Positions 1-13,205 are shown, counted from the stretch's first letter. The stretch: DNA of 64,000 nt from Medicago truncatula (GCF_003473485.1 NC_053048.1:34034755-34098754); one strand, 5' to 3'. Program-made: numbers and translations. Notes: generated from the letters alone by a model not told the origin.

Positions 1-132
1 AAGATATTATGTAAATTTCTATCCATAGTTTGAGCCTACATGACAGTGAAATAATAATATATATGAAAAAAGTAACATTGGAATATAGTAAAAACAATTG
101 CTATTGAACTATGAGTGGATAGTAAAATATAC

Positions 133-1250
133 CAAAATCTCCAACTTGCAATTGCATAGACTGAATCCAAGCATGTACACCTTCTAAAACATATATCCTG
201 CTGCTATTATTTGGCCAAAATCTAAATTTAAACACCAATTTCTTCCCTTTCACGTCTTCGATTTGTAAATAAACGCCTCCTGGTTCCGAAATAGGTGGAA
301 AATATGTCTGCAAAATTCCTTCACTTTCAGTTCTAACAAATTACACAAAGATTTATAACAAAATTATTGGTTAAGACTTAAGAGCAAAGTTGAGATGCTT
401 GGTTACCAAACTTACTTCAACACATGATTTTGGAAGAACCATGCGACCAAGTCGGCCAACATCACTAGCAGTTAATGTCTTCTCGAATAGTGGCACAACA
501 GCGGAATTTAAGCTTTCACACATCATTGGTTATGGTTCACAAAATATATTTTTTTTCCAAGAGTACTAATCAAATAAACAATAAGTTTTTCTACATAAAA
601 TAAAATGGGGAATAATCAAATTTCACAAATTTATGGACATTATTTCACTTATAGTTATAGACATGATTGATACGACAGTAAATTGAACCTGAACGGTATA
701 ACAATATCGAGTACTACTATATAGTCTAAATTGATGTTAAGTTGATTCTTCCTAGCATAAAACATTTGACATATAATGAAAAATTTAGCAAAGTAATGGA
801 TACTCTCCAGATAATTGTTGTAATTCTTGATCAGTAATCTTAGGCAAATTACGTGCAGATATATGTTTCCTTTGTCGTCTTACAGGCGATTTCCTTGCGA
901 CATGATGAATTGGAGATGCCAAGCACACATTTTTCTCTGACTCTGTAGCAAGAGTTGACTTAGGGAGCTTGTGCAAAAGATTCTGAGACTTAGGCTGTGC
1001 CTCTGAGAGATTTGGAATTGAATTTTCAGTTTGTTGTTGCTTTTCACCACCACCAAAGGAATTTGAATTTCCAAAAGGAGTATTAAGGGTCATACTCAAA
1101 TTTGTCCTAGCTAATGATTCATATATTTCTCTCACTTTCATATCAGTCTTGGTTGGCTTAGATGATACATTGGAACCTTAATGACATTGTGATGTCAAAG
1201 TTCTTCAATGGAAGGGGAAAGTGACCTCTTCGCCTTTTCAGTACTTGAAA
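133..1250 (-). pseudogene. VAL/HSI2-type B3 transcriptional repressor, partial and probably decayed
   Basis: Three exon-like blocks on the minus strand match the middle of VAL1/VAL2/HSI2 proteins, which bind RY elements through a B3 domain and silence seed-maturation genes. Block 1 (about 804-1250) carries EIYESLARTNLSMTL and ends in PKITDQELQQLSG. Block 2 (416-512) reads [20 protein letters not shown] and then [11 protein letters not shown]. Block 3 (133-307) reads [23 protein letters not shown] and [10 protein letters not shown], the core of the B3 fold. Splice sites between blocks are good and keep frame (SGD-LNS, CVE-TYF). In block 1 the upstream part (KRSLSLPLKNFDITM, around 1180-1240) and the EIYESL part lie in different frames, with a TAA between them, so a frameshift is likely. 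No zinc-finger N-terminus is visible up to 4.2 kb. The rest of B3 and the CW and EAR parts would lie left of the window. It could still be a live gene if an extra intron or a sequence error explains the frame change. Confidence 0.6.
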
Positions 1251-3479
1251 CTGTGAAATAATAATTGTCAATTCCTTGCACTTGAAATTCAAGAACAATG
1301 CAAGTAACAGATTTAATATTTACAGAACTCACATATTGAATGTCACATTAGCAAAAGAATAATGTCTCAAAATAAGTGTTGTTTTATGTTTTTGATTATT
1401 GAATGTTTTGTTATAAAACTTATCTTCAAATTAATACTATTGCATAACTTCTGATTACAACATTTATGAAAACAGTTTACACCTGATGATTAATAAATAA
1501 ATACTATAATTTTGTGAAATTGTTACAGTCTATCATTTATAAAGTTTTATTAATCTATGTGACATAATCTTAAGGGAGTACAATCTAACATCATAAACAC
1601 TAATGCATTTATCTTACACGTACGTTGAAGTCTTGAATTATTTAAGCAGTTTTTACAGCTTATGCCACCAGTATCTCGCAACTCAAGTAGTGACTGAGAA
1701 ACAATGCTTCAACAATGGAAACCCTACACATAAGACAAAACACAAAGTGTTAATAATTAAACATATTGTAGCATTAATTTATTCTAAAATAAGACACATT
1801 GTAGTATGTAAAATACAAATATATGGTCAGAAAAAGTATAGATGCAATCATGCAATGTTAATTACAATAATCTACCTTGCCACACAGATTCATTTCATGT
1901 GTGGAGTGGGAACACATCACAAAATGTTGATTGCTCGATAGAACTATAGTAGACAAATTCAAAGTAAGAAAACGAGCATATGTAATTTGTATTTGCAATG
2001 TCCAATTTTAAACAAATACTAAATAATAATTTTGCAGCTATACAGATCAAAGTTAATAAAGAAATCCAATTGACACAGAGATGGCAAGGTTTAGAACATT
2101 AATGGAGGCTAGGGTCTACTACTACGTTAACTAACTTACAAAATCAATAGAATAAAGTGTATAGATAACAAAGGAAAAGACTAAATTATCCTTAGAAAGT
2201 CAAGTTAACACCTCACAAACTCACACGTATCAAGAGAGAGTATCTAGAATTTGTTTGTTAGTCAACAAAAATGAAATGTGGCTTAGTTAGTTAGCACCCA
2301 AAACCATTTGCTTATTACCTTTAAGAAAGTTTCTCCTCCCTGTATATTCAATTATAAGCAAAATTATTCATTTTCACAATTAATTAATATTTATAGATAG
2401 ATGGGAGTCGTTCATATGTCCTATTTTAACTAACAAAAATGCTAAAATCGTCGGGCCATATATACGCTATGATCGGGGTTCGATCCCGACGCCTCCATTT
2501 ATATGTATTAGTCTCACTAATATGCTCTTTAATATTGTGAGAGAATTATTGGTAGATTAATAAATTATGTATTTTCTTTTCTACGTAAAACCACAAAAAC
2601 TAAATTATTATCTAATGTTAACTAATTTAAAGTTTCTTTTCCATCATCGTCATTCATAATGAACATGACTTCTAAACATATGTATATTATCGCCAATATC
2701 AAACAACTCTACTTCACATTTTTATACCCTTAATTTTTTCTAGAATATATATATATATATTTGTATTTGTATCCACAAAGTATCTCATATATATTCGATT
2801 AAATATTTTTAATTTTAAAAAAAGTATGATATTTTTAAGACATGTATGATCTACGTGTATCCACATAGCATCGGAATATGATACATATTTAAAAGAAGGG
2901 AAATGCTAACAAGTATCCTTAGAGCACTTGTTAACATAACCCTAAAATGAATGTATCCTCAATTTTAGAGTATCAAGATTTGATATAGTTTGTGAGTTTA
3001 AAAGTATGTCTTTTTGTTCAATTGAGTAACTGGGGTATATTTGAATATATTTTAAGAAAATGGACATTAAAAAAACCTCAATCGTGTATATCTAAGGTAA
3101 AACACCACAATTGAGACAACCAAGCAACATAGCTGGAATCCAAAAAGACTTGAATGGTAAAATATTTATTTTAGTTTAGTTAGAGAAATTTAAAAGTACT
3201 TCGACGAAATAATAAGAGATCTCTTTCAACTTTATTAGATGTTTTAGGTTCAAATTCAATCCTAAAAATGTAATGGTGTGAAATCTTTTGAGAGAGAATT
3301 AACATCTATTCCCCTAAAAAAATATTAAATCTTACCGATTTAAGATTTTTTTTTTGGTTAACCTTTGAATTTTTAGGAGAAAAAGCCGTAGTAAATCAAA
3401 GTTTGACTAAAAGAAAAGTAAAATCTAATTAAGAATTATTCTATATAGAAATTGCCCGAGAATCAGTATTCCTTCCTAG
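1251..3479. other. gene-free AT-rich stretch with repeat scraps
   Basis: No coding exon was recognised here; the longest reading frame (1603-1941) is low-complexity and resembles no family I know. Around 2440-2500 there is a scrap with a box-B-like GGTTCGATCCC, which may be the end of a tRNA-derived SINE. At 2900-2945 an imperfect palindrome (CTAACAAGTATCCTTAG paired with GAGCACTTGTTAACAT) looks like the remnant of a small MITE, related in sequence to the element at 39690-39873. Confidence 0.4.
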
Positions 3480-4132
3480 CTGTGAAGCCCCGATACTTCA
3501 AAATGGATGACGTACCGTATTCCCTGCGTATCCTGCACCGATACCTGCCCGATACTTCCCGATACGTATCCGGAGAGTATCCAAATATTAAATTTTATTT
3601 TTTTAAAAAATAATTATCCGATACTTTCCGATACATCCCGATACGCACGGATACTTGTGTTTTTTTTATATTATTTTGATTTCTGTTTTTTTTTTTGTGT
3701 GTGAAAAATAAGAATAAAAACATTATAAACGTTAGTTACTTGTTAGTGTTAACTCTTAGTACTGATGTGTTCTTTTTTTGGATATAGTGATTCTTTTTTG
3801 GATCGATATAATATAGCACTAACAAGTTCCTTTTGGATATAGTGTAGCATTGATGTATAACACTGCTGGTGCTCTTTTTGATATATGTTGCGTATGTAAT
3901 TACCACTCTCTTAATCGTCAATATTATATTTATATTAATGTGCTACGAGCCTGGTTTCTTGTGTTTGTTAAGATACTTACATAATAAAAAAATGATTATA
4001 ATTATATAATACATTTAATTATATAATTTTTTTTATTAACGTATCCCAGCCGTATTGTATCTTGATTTTTGAAATTTTTCCGTATCGATGCAGTATCGTA
4101 TCCGTATCGTATCTTGTATCCGGGCTTCACAG
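3480..4132. mobile_element. hAT-family non-autonomous transposon, shorter copy
   Basis: The element is 653 bp. It starts CTGTGAAGCCCC and ends GGGCTTCACAG, giving inverted termini. The flanking 8-mers CTTCCTAG (3472-3479) and CTACCTAG (4133-4140) match at 7 of 8 positions, the 8-bp target duplication expected of hAT transposons. Both ends are packed with short GATAC/GTATC repeats, probably transposase-binding sites. It is closely related, in opposite orientation, to the longer copy at 46647-47714, and lacks about 400 bp of internal sequence found there. No transposase fragment remains. Confidence 0.8.
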
Positions 4133-4269
4133 CTACCTAGTATAACCATCTCAAAGAAATATAAATAAAAAAATAAAAAAAATTAGAAACATAGAATGTG
4201 AATTAGAAAAGCTTCCCTTATCCTTTGCAAACCATTTTTCTTCAGTAAGAAAACACACGACAACACAAC

Positions 4270-7200
4270 ATGATAGTGGGAAGTGTTACCTTGAAGCTCA
4301 ATCTCTCCCATTTCTCATCTTCATCTTTCTCTCTCCGCAAATCTTCTTCTTCCTACCCCTCCAACTTTCCTATCCGCACCCCTTCTAAACCCCATTTTCT
4401 CAGTGAGTTTTGACTTTCAGTAACCTCTATTATAACTACCCCTTATAAATTCTGCTAATCTATGCATTTTTTTTTTTACAGAAATTTATGCTTTATCTAG
4501 TAATGACATTAAAGTTGGTACCAATATCGAAGTTGATGGTTCACCTATGCGTGTCTTAGGTATTTTTTTTTTTTTTTTAATTAGCAATGTTTGTGATTTT
4601 GATTATAATCACTAGTGATTAAAATTGTGTTTTGAATTTTGGCTTTATAGAGTTTCTTCATGTGAAACCTGGAAAAGGTGCCGCATTTGTGAGGACTAAG
4701 CTTAAGAATCATCTTACTGGAAATACTGTTGAAAAGACCTTCAGAGCTGGAAGTTCGGTAATGTGCCTTAGTTTTTGTGTATTCTTTTTCTCTATTTACT
4801 GTGTCGCATTGGTTAGTGGATTTAGTAGAAGAAGGAATATAAATTTACTTCGAAATTGCTTCGATTATGTTTCTGAAGTCAATTTGATGATTCATTTTTA
4901 TTAGATTCTTTTTTGGGGCTAGGGGTAGAGGGAGATAAGCTTGATGTAGTCATAGTTGCCTTTTTTTTCCTACTAAGAAAGAAAAAACATGATTGAGTGT
5001 CAGTATTATTCAATTGCGGATTGTGGAAAATGGAGGTTTATTCCAATTTTGCTATGCCTTAGTGTTTTAGCGCCGATATTTGACAACATTGGTGAGCATT
5101 TGATAAGGGTAATTTTGAATTAAATTGATTTAGGACCAACTCATTGGTGAGTGAGACCTAAATAAAACTACGAGCGAGGTTGGACCTTTTTGCCAACATG
5201 TGTGACCTTTATGCTATATATATACTAGTGCCTTTTTGCCGGACTGTGTGACCCTCTTGCTTTGTAAAAACTAATAGAACATAATCTTTTTTCTGGTGGG
5301 CCTAAAGTAAGGGCTTTTAATCCCGGGCTTTCATAAAATTTATTTAGTTGCGATTGAGTTTGAGGTGAAATCGTTTATGTTTGGGTTTTTTACTCTGAAA
5401 TCTAGTTTGCTGTGAAACTTAGTGTTAATTCTTTGACTCAATGTGGAAGTTACTTTTTTACTCTGAAATCTAGTTTGAGGTCAACTATAGTCAAACCGAG
5501 TGCCGAAGGCAAAATCAACTTTGCCCGACAATATCCAAAAACCTCTATTTTCCCTAATTGAGGAGTGTAATGAAATTTAATTACAATACCTTCTACCATG
5601 AAATGAAACCAGACACGCATTGAGGCTAATTGGAAACCAAACATTTAGATTTCCTTGTCAGTTGCTTGTTCAACCTGTGTTCTACTTCGTTGTTCGTCTC
5701 GTAACCGGAAACCCCCTTTTTTATGGGGGTAGCAATTGTGTAACAAGCTTTAGTAATATAGGTGTGGCATGGTTTCCACACATTCACAAATTAGAATTTT
5801 ACCTGCTGATATTCACTTTGGAGAGAGAATTAATTCTGAATCTGCTTATGTGATAGTATTTAAAACTTGCGTCATACCTGCCTTCATGAGCAAACAACCC
5901 GAACCACCCCAATTTTTAGAGGTAGAATGGCAACAGATTTTTGGGCCTAATTGAGATTTGCTGGTGAGTGGATCAATCTGCCGTTTGTTATACAAGTACG
6001 ATGCAACTTAGTGTGGAGGGTTTTATGCTGTTTGTCTTACAATTTTATGCCTAAACTATAATGCAAGTACACAATAAGAGTATCGGATACTATACATATT
6101 CAATACAACGACACGTCGTTTCTTGAAAAATATAGGATACAATATGCTTAGGATACATATATAAATAAATAAATAAAAGTGATGAAAGTTTGAATATGGG
6201 TGAAAAAAGTTAAGCGATGATATAAATTGCATCTGTGGCAATTAAGAAGTAGGAATATAGGTATTAAGAGCTGAATGGGTGAATGTGTGATATAAATTGC
6301 ATTTCTTACAATTAATGAGTGGGAATAATAACATTCAACATAAATTATGTACCTGGGAATAAGATGCGAAGCCAAAAAAAAAGGGTCAGATGTATTGACT
6401 GCACGCCAAAGGCATGCTGATGTCGTATCGAGAGCATTTCAAATTTTATTTCTATTTTTTTAAAGGGTCTCCAATACTTCACCGATGCCTGTCAGCGTAT
6501 CAGAACTCGAGTACGATATGGGAGGATAAATGAACTGGTGCTTAATAAATGACTGTTATGTAATGACTCATAACCCACCCACCCACCCGAAAGAATTTGT
6601 TTTTTTGAGGTTTTCTTGTGAATAGCTAAGCTAATCTAACTCATTTATGTGAGTGGTAAGAGTCTTTAGTGATGTTATGGCACATGAATTGCAAAGTATT
6701 ATAAGAGTCCTGTCTCTATCAATTTGTTGCTTCTAATTTCTTATTGGACTTACCTTTTCTGTTGTTATCTTGTCTGTTCTATTTCCTTTTGACAGATTGA
6801 TGAAGCTGATATAGTCAAGGAAACAAAACAGTTCACGTATAAAGATGGTGTTCAGTTTGTCTTCATGGACTTGGTATCATCTGGAAACTGGAATCCTTAA
6901 TTATACATGATCTAATTGTAGATATCAATGTTTTTCGTAAGAATGACTAATTAGTTCCTATCAGTCCTTGATTATAATGAAAAGTTAGCCTAATTAGGTC
7001 CAAATTTTCTATTCCAACAATTCTTTTGCTTTCAGTTCATACCCTTTAATTTTTACTTTGTTAATTTTATATTATCAGAGTACATATGAGGAGACTCGTC
7101 TGGATGAATCAGATGTTGGGAACAAAACAAAGTGGCTGAAAGAGGGAATGGACTGCAATTTGCTGTTATGGAATGGAAAAGTAACCTTTTCATCTCATAA

Positions 7201-8618
7201 TTTATGACTGTCTTTCACACTATCAAACCTTTATTTTCTAGGCCATTATTGATAGTAATGAATATGAGCTCAAATATTTGAAAACTTTAATTAATTTGAT
7301 TGTTATATGAGTAAATAAGGGGAAGTAACTAATTGCAATTCAATCTGTCCCAATGGAGGAAAGCATTGATTCATAGTTGCTAATGTATTTTACTAATTTA
7401 AAATGTACTGCAAATCCCATAGTTTTCTATTTTATCTTGATGTCTTTGAATTTGTATGGTTGGTTGTCTGAAATGTTGAATGGTACAGTGCTATATTCAT
7501 GCTTTGGGCTTATATATTTTGATGCAATGTGCTATTTGAGAATATTCCTTTTTCCCAAATGGTGTTTTACTTAGAGTGCTGTCAAATAGTTTCAATGCTT
7601 ACTCAGCATTGACAAGTACTAGGTGTATTCTTGTAAGAGTTAATGGTTTCAACTTTCAAGTGTGTTTGCAACTTTGTATTTTGAATGCAATACTTGCGTA
7701 TGCATAGCTTGCTAGGCGCAGGGCTCCTTAAGTGATTAATGCTGTATCCGTTCTTGATGTAATTTTATTTTTAACATAAAATTTAAGGATGGAATCATAC
7801 TTGTTCACTTTAAAGACAACTAATGAAGCTTTTTCGCTGATTAACATTACGGTGTTTATAAATAAAATTGTTTAGCAACTTGTCTGTGGCAATTTTCAGG
7901 TTATTGATGTTGATCTCCCTATAACAGTCAAGCTTAAGGTAGTCGATGTGGTTCCCGTAGTTAAGGGTGACACAGCCCAAGGTGATGCCATTTTCTTATA
8001 CTGCTAATTTATTTCTGATCAAATTTATATTGTAAGCATTGTAATTGCCAGCCCTTTATGGAATCACAAAAGTTCATTGATACACTAAAATGATAAAGTT
8101 ATCTGGTTGACAATATTCCCTAAATGCATATTTCATAATTTGGCATTAAAAAACAAGGGAGTGCGAATAGTGCGAATGGGTTTTATCGGCTAATAATTGG
8201 TCTTATAAATATAAAAGCTAAAAAAGTACAACCTAGGGTATAAAGCCCCCACCTTGGCAGGATCCAAGAAAGAGACAAATCCACTGTGAATCCATTGTAG
8301 GTAACTTTACCTTGCATTTGTAAGTGTCTAACTCGTGACCTCTTAGATATATTGAATGCCAAGAGAGTAGGATCAGTTTGTGTACATCTGTCTTCAGAAT
8401 AAAAAAAAAATCAATTGTGATACTATTGTGCTTTTTTATTGCCCTTTGTCTTACATTCCCTTGTAGAACTAACTGTATATAGAATATGTTTGATAGGTGG
8501 TGGATCAAAGCCAGCAACTCTCGACACTGGTGCTATTGTCAATGTTCCGCTCTTTGTAAATGTAGGCGAGGAAATACTGGTTGATACAAGATCTGGGCAG
8601 TACATGAGCCGTGCTTAA
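4270..8618 (+). CDS. chloroplast elongation factor P (EF-P)
   Basis: EF-P binds stalled ribosomes between the P and E sites and helps peptide-bond formation at proline runs; this version is plastid-targeted. Seven exons join in frame: 4270-4402, 4482-4559, 4651-4757, 6796-6873, 7079-7180, 7900-7981 and 8497-8618, giving 233 aa. Residues 1 to about 45 are Ser-rich with few acidic residues, a transit peptide. The KOW-like N-domain follows, with [16 protein letters not shown]; Lys79 sits where bacterial EF-P carries its modified lysine. Then come the two OB-like domains, ending [21 protein letters not shown]. Length fits plant plastid EF-P (about 235 aa). Intron 3 (4758-6795) is about 2 kb and holds repeat scraps but no second gene. 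The start at 4270 is the first ATG giving a transit peptide. No break was seen. Confidence 0.95.
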
Positions 8619-10301
8619 GATTTCATATCAAGTTTTTTCGTCAATAGAAGTTCAGAGTATCATGATTTCTTTTGTTCTTTTACAATAACATGTAGCATAT
8701 GTAATAGTTAACACAGCACAATGACTATGTGCATCAGAACAACGAGTTAAAATTTTGTTGTAACTTTAGTTGTGAAACTGAGGCTCCTGCGGCATTATTC
8801 ATCATGATTGTGGTGCATGAAATTTTGTCCTCGTCATAATTTTTTTGCAGTCTTCAATGGAATGAACAGAAAGAAAAAGTCAACCATAAAATTTGGGGAT
8901 AAGTAGCTAATGTTTTCTAGTACGGTTGCTAAGAAATTGTTGTCTTTCAAGAATAAGGATTTAAATATTTCGATTTCCAATGCATTGATTACACTTGTTT
9001 TCATAAAAAAGTTACTATTTAAAGGTCTTAAAGAGTGCTCCGGAAGTACTCTTACTGATGACCTCAGGTTAAAGCAAATGATAATAAAAAGCTAGAGAAG
9101 GGAAGAAGGAAGGTCTTACATGAGAGGTCAATCATCAAAGCAAATATAGCACTAGCCTTTACACACCTCAGATAAACACAACTCACATCATTGCTAACAA
9201 CTTGCTAAACTCAACTAGTGTTGGTTCACCTATGAAAAAATCTTAGTTTTCCCATGATTTATTAGACAATTTTAGTTTAAGTTATCATACCACTCATACT
9301 TGCACATTATATTTTAATAAAATTAATACCAACATTTATTTATTTTTAAAAATATATAGAACAATTACTGATGTTGTTTGTTGTGTTGTGATCGTGTATT
9401 GCTACAAATGCCGAAAACAAACAAAAATTAGGTCGGGTCACATATCAAATCATTTCTTATAAAACGTTATGCAACTGTGACTCGTATGTGCAACATTTGT
9501 CTTTCCCAAGATAAAACATACTTCAAAATTAAGAAAAATGTTTGTTAAACACCTCAATAGGTGTACACCTTGAGAGGAGCATTCTCTGCACAAAAGAACC
9601 CAACATTCCAACACCTTGAAAAATACTCTTTTTTATAACCAGCAGAAACAACTAATTATATTAAACAAGGTGTACAATGGATACAACACAGAAGAAGAGA
9701 AAGGCAAATCCACTCAACTCGCTACAAAAGAGGACCGCTAACACCTAGCGATACAAGCAATGGAATCAACAGAACATTCATTTTATGAACACAATGCTCT
9801 ACTATCAAATTGGTAGAGTAATGGTTATTGCTTAGGTGAATATCCATTGCATGAAGCATGTCATGAGATTCAAGGGTCTACTATCACTTTGAAAGTTTGA
9901 TCAAACTATCTTCTTATTATGTTTCTGTTCATACTTATTTTCTGAGCTGAATATTCAAACCAAGCAAGTGGTATCTAATCCAAGAACAATCCTGTTTCCA
10001 ACAAGCAACCCTGTGTGAGCACAAGCAGAGTCACCATTGTACTCTTATTCAAGGCTAGTTCAAAGCAGTCACTTAGGACATACATTGCCTGCAATCATGG
10101 TATTCCAAGACTCCACACCTTTGAAATTCCTTACGCACTAGCAACTCAATATCCATTTCAGCATCATTAAGCCTGTTTGAGTTGACTAATAGTGTGTTTG
10201 GAAAAAGTAAGAACCACGATGAAACTGCACGTTATAAGCGAAGCTCCAAACAGTTGCTTTGAAAAATTCATGGTGAACAACCCTCCGGACACGACAAAAG
10301 G
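8619..10301. other. intergenic stretch between EF-P and the PPR gene
   Basis: This holds the 3' untranslated region of EF-P (about 8619-8900), then AT-rich DNA. On the left of 10301 lies the probable 3' region of the convergent PPR gene. No further coding exon, RNA gene or transposon with clear ends was recognised. Confidence 0.4.
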
Positions 10302-11864
10302 TCACTCACCGGGTATCCAAATGTTGGCTAACTCCTTTCTGTCAGCTTGCAATTCCTTATTGAGAACAAGTACAACGCCGTGCTTTAGTGCAACACCAAA
10401 CAAAAAAGAAGCACAAAACACTCTCCCATGTGCATTAAGCTCATTAACCAATACACCAAAAGAAACTCTATCAAGAAATCCTCCATTTGCTTGCAAAAGA
10501 AGCAAAGTTGACACTGCCTCATCCACTCTACCCTGACCACAAAGTCCTTCAATCACTTCCTCAAATGCAATTCCCTCAAGAGAATAACCCCACCTAACCA
10601 TATCATTTAAATTCACCAAAGCCTCATCAAACTTCTCCCCCCTAAACAATGCCTCAACCATCACCTCAACAGTCCTCTTATCAACCACCAAACCCCTTTC
10701 TTTCATTTTCTCAAACACTTCACAAGCATCCTCAAGCAACCCTTTTTCCCTCCATGACAACTTACACAAACGCCTCACCAAAGTCCCCATCATCCTCGAA
10801 TCGACTTCAAATCCAATCCTTACCATTTCTTTATAAACCCCAAATGCTTCCACAGTTTCATTCCACTTTAACAACCCATGTAAAACAGTCTTATAATTAA
10901 TCAAATCAGCAACACAACCATGCTCTTTCATCATCTTCAAAACACCAACACCCTCCATTTCTCTCCCTTCCCTACTATACCCTTCAATCAATGCATTAAA
11001 TGTAACCACATCAGGCCTCAATCCAACTCCAACAGCTTCATCAAACAACTCCATCGCTTCGTCCGAACGACCCACTTTACATAATCCATTCATAACAGCA
11101 CTATAAGAATAAACATCAACACCTATATTTCCTGTCTTCATATCCATCAAAATCTCAACTGCTTCATCAACCCTACCCACATAAGCCAACCCTCTCAACA
11201 AACAATTATATGCTTGTACACCAAGCTTCAAACCCTTTCTCTCCAAAAACTCAAAAACCTCCATAGCTTTCTTCACTTTCCCTCTTTTACAAAGGGAATT
11301 TATCAAAACGGTTATAGTTGCAGAATCCGGTTCAAACCCATTTTCAAGAACAGTAAAAAGCACTCTTTTTGCTTCTTCAAGTTCATTTTTGCTACAGTGG
11401 CACCTTATCATGATAGAGTATGTGCAAGAATCTGGTACAAGATGAAAAGATGACAACTTTGTGAACATTGTTTGACAAAAGTCTGGTTTTTGTGCAATTA
11501 CTAGAGCCATGAGAAGGTGATTGAAATCTGATATTGTTTGAATTTGAAATTCAGAAGCAGTGTTATCTAGGATTTGTAGTAGCAATTGGGTTTTGTTTTT
11601 TGAGGTGGATAATGATGTGATTTTTTGGACAAGGTTTTTGATTTCGGACCTAGTTGTTTTGTCCTGAAAATCAACGAGGTTGTTGTTTGTTGTGTGTTTT
11701 GTGGTGGAATTGGTGATAGAGAAAGAGTGTGTGGTTTGAATAAATGGTTTAATTGGATGGAAATTAATGGTTTTGTTATTGTTGGATTTGGTTGTGAAAA
11801 ATGGGATATTGATTAGTGTATGAGGTTGAAGAATTTGAGAGCATGTAGGAATTGGAGGAGCCAT
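10302..11864 (-). CDS. pentatricopeptide repeat (PPR) protein, organelle-targeted
   Basis: This is one uninterrupted 520-aa frame. PPR proteins bind organellar RNA with tandem 35-residue helix pairs and act in RNA processing, stability or translation. Residues 1 to about 65 are rich in Ser, Thr, Asn and Lys with few acidic residues, a mitochondrial or plastid targeting sequence. From about residue 140 to the end there are P-type repeats, for example PDSCTYSIMIRCHCSKNELEEA, PDSATITVLINSLCKRGKVK and DVYSYSAVMNGLCKVGRSDE. No E or DYW editing domain follows. Lack of introns is typical of the family. The last codons (ATACCCG then GTGAGT) contain a strong 5' splice-site match, so a short downstream exon replacing PGE-stop is possible. 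The RNA target cannot be told from sequence. Confidence 0.92.
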   Translation of the reverse strand: MAPPIPTCSQILQPHTLINIPFFTTKSNNNKTINFHPIKPFIQTTHSFSITNSTTKHTTNNNLVDFQDKTTRSEIKNLVQKITSLSTSKNKTQLLLQILDNTASEFQIQTISDFNHLLMALVIAQKPDFCQTMFTKLSSFHLVPDSCTYSIMIRCHCSKNELEEAKRVLFTVLENGFEPDSATITVLINSLCKRGKVKKAMEVFEFLERKGLKLGVQAYNCLLRGLAYVGRVDEAVEILMDMKTGNIGVDVYSYSAVMNGLCKVGRSDEAMELFDEAVGVGLRPDVVTFNALIEGYSREGREMEGVGVLKMMKEHGCVADLINYKTVLHGLLKWNETVEAFGVYKEMVRIGFEVDSRMMGTLVRRLCKLSWREKGLLEDACEVFEKMKERGLVVDKRTVEVMVEALFRGEKFDEALVNLNDMVRWGYSLEGIAFEEVIEGLCGQGRVDEAVSTLLLLQANGGFLDRVSFGVLVNELNAHGRVFCASFLFGVALKHGVVLVLNKELQADRKELANIWIPGE

Positions 11865-13205
11865 GACTGTGAAGCTCTGAAGGGGAGAAAAGGAAGAGGG
11901 TCGATGTTATGACATTTGCCGATATGCTAGCTCTTGGTTTGTCATCAAAAATGGATGTTTAAGTCATTTTCGTCCATCTAATCAATTTATTTATAGATTT
12001 TTAAGATTTAAATTTATGATTTTATTTTGATATGAGTATTTAGTGTTTAAATATAGGGTTCATTTATGTTTTTCTATGAATTTTAGATTTGATATTTGAA
12101 AATCGATAGTAAACATAACAAAATGATATGAACAAAAAAAATTGTTATTTGAAATTAAGTTAAGGGACAATTGTTTGAATGTTGAGGTAAAACCCTATGA
12201 ATTTGAATGAAATTCGTGAACTATTGACACCCTTAATTCTAATGGTCCATGGTATGAAAAAATTATTAAATTGACCAAAGTTAGACAAAATTGCTATTTT
12301 ATGAAGGATTAAGTTAATTAACTCTTGCCATTTTAATATATATAATAAAATAGAGGATTTTCGGCTGACTTTTATTACTCCAATTATATTTTTAAACAAA
12401 TTTTTCTTTAATAATGTTATATTGTTGATGTTAACAAAAAATATAAGAATGGATATTATATTTGATATATTATCGGTGTGATTGAAAAAGATTAACATGA
12501 TTTGCTGGTTTTGTACTTTCATTATAATTTAAAAGCCATAAATATCTATACTTATGATTTTAATCAAAATCAAAATTTTATGTAAAACACCGTTTATAAT
12601 TTACACGCGTTACCGCAATAAAAATGATGGAAAGACTGACACATAAGTGTCCATTTTTCTGCTAGTATAAAATAACTAAAATGTTGATTTACTCTTTTTA
12701 TATTATGATTTCCTCCTTTTTACATGTAATGGATTGATCGAAGAAAAGTATCTAATATTTTAGTGAATAATAAGAGCAGCAAGAAAATTGTCCTAGTGAG
12801 CTTAGTTGTTGATAAGGAAATGCATAATATACGTAAGGTTCGAGGTTCAAACCTCGGCTACCACCAAAAAAAGACCAACAAGAAAATTATAGTGCACTTA
12901 ACTATGAAGCACAAACTCAGACATATCAACATTTGATAATAATTTGAGACAATGGCATAATTCAGTCTAATTATATGTGTTGATGTTGGATATGATACAT
13001 ATTCGATACCGGGACACGCCTAATACGAAGAGACTATAACTTCACATATAGTGCGGATAGATGGTTCAGTGAACAGCAAAAAATTACAATAGTCTATTTA
13101 TAAGAACATATAATAGATAGATGATAACATAGATAGTTCTGTGATCAATAAGAGCAACAAATTGATATAGTAGATATTAAAAAATGTTTTCGCATGGCAT
13201 TTTGA
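11865..13205. other. intergenic, AT-rich, with one SINE
   Basis: Apart from the SINE at 12790-12878, listed separately, this stretch is AT-rich and has no convincing exon. The minus-strand frame at 12160-12522 is Ile/Asn-rich with no recognisable domain. The first part (11865-12000) should hold the PPR gene promoter. Confidence 0.4.
12790..12878 (+). mobile_element. tRNA-derived SINE, short copy
   Basis: An 89-bp element has a box-A-like segment (GAGCTTAGTTGTTGATAAGG) and a box-B-like segment (GGTTCAAACCT), followed by CTACCACC and an A-rich tail. This is the internal RNA polymerase III promoter layout of plant SINEs. It is flanked by direct repeats CAAGAAAATT (12780-12789 and 12879-12888), a target-site duplication. 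A related copy lies at 33271-33350. Confidence 0.75.

Noticed and set aside
1603..1941. 112-codon plus-strand frame
   Set aside because: AT-rich, low-complexity composition (Ile, His, Lys, Tyr) with no domain and no flanking exon signals.
10192..11816. Plus-strand reading frames of 60-114 codons over the PPR gene
   Set aside because: They are antisense shadows of the PPR repeats, with no family resemblance and no splice or start context.
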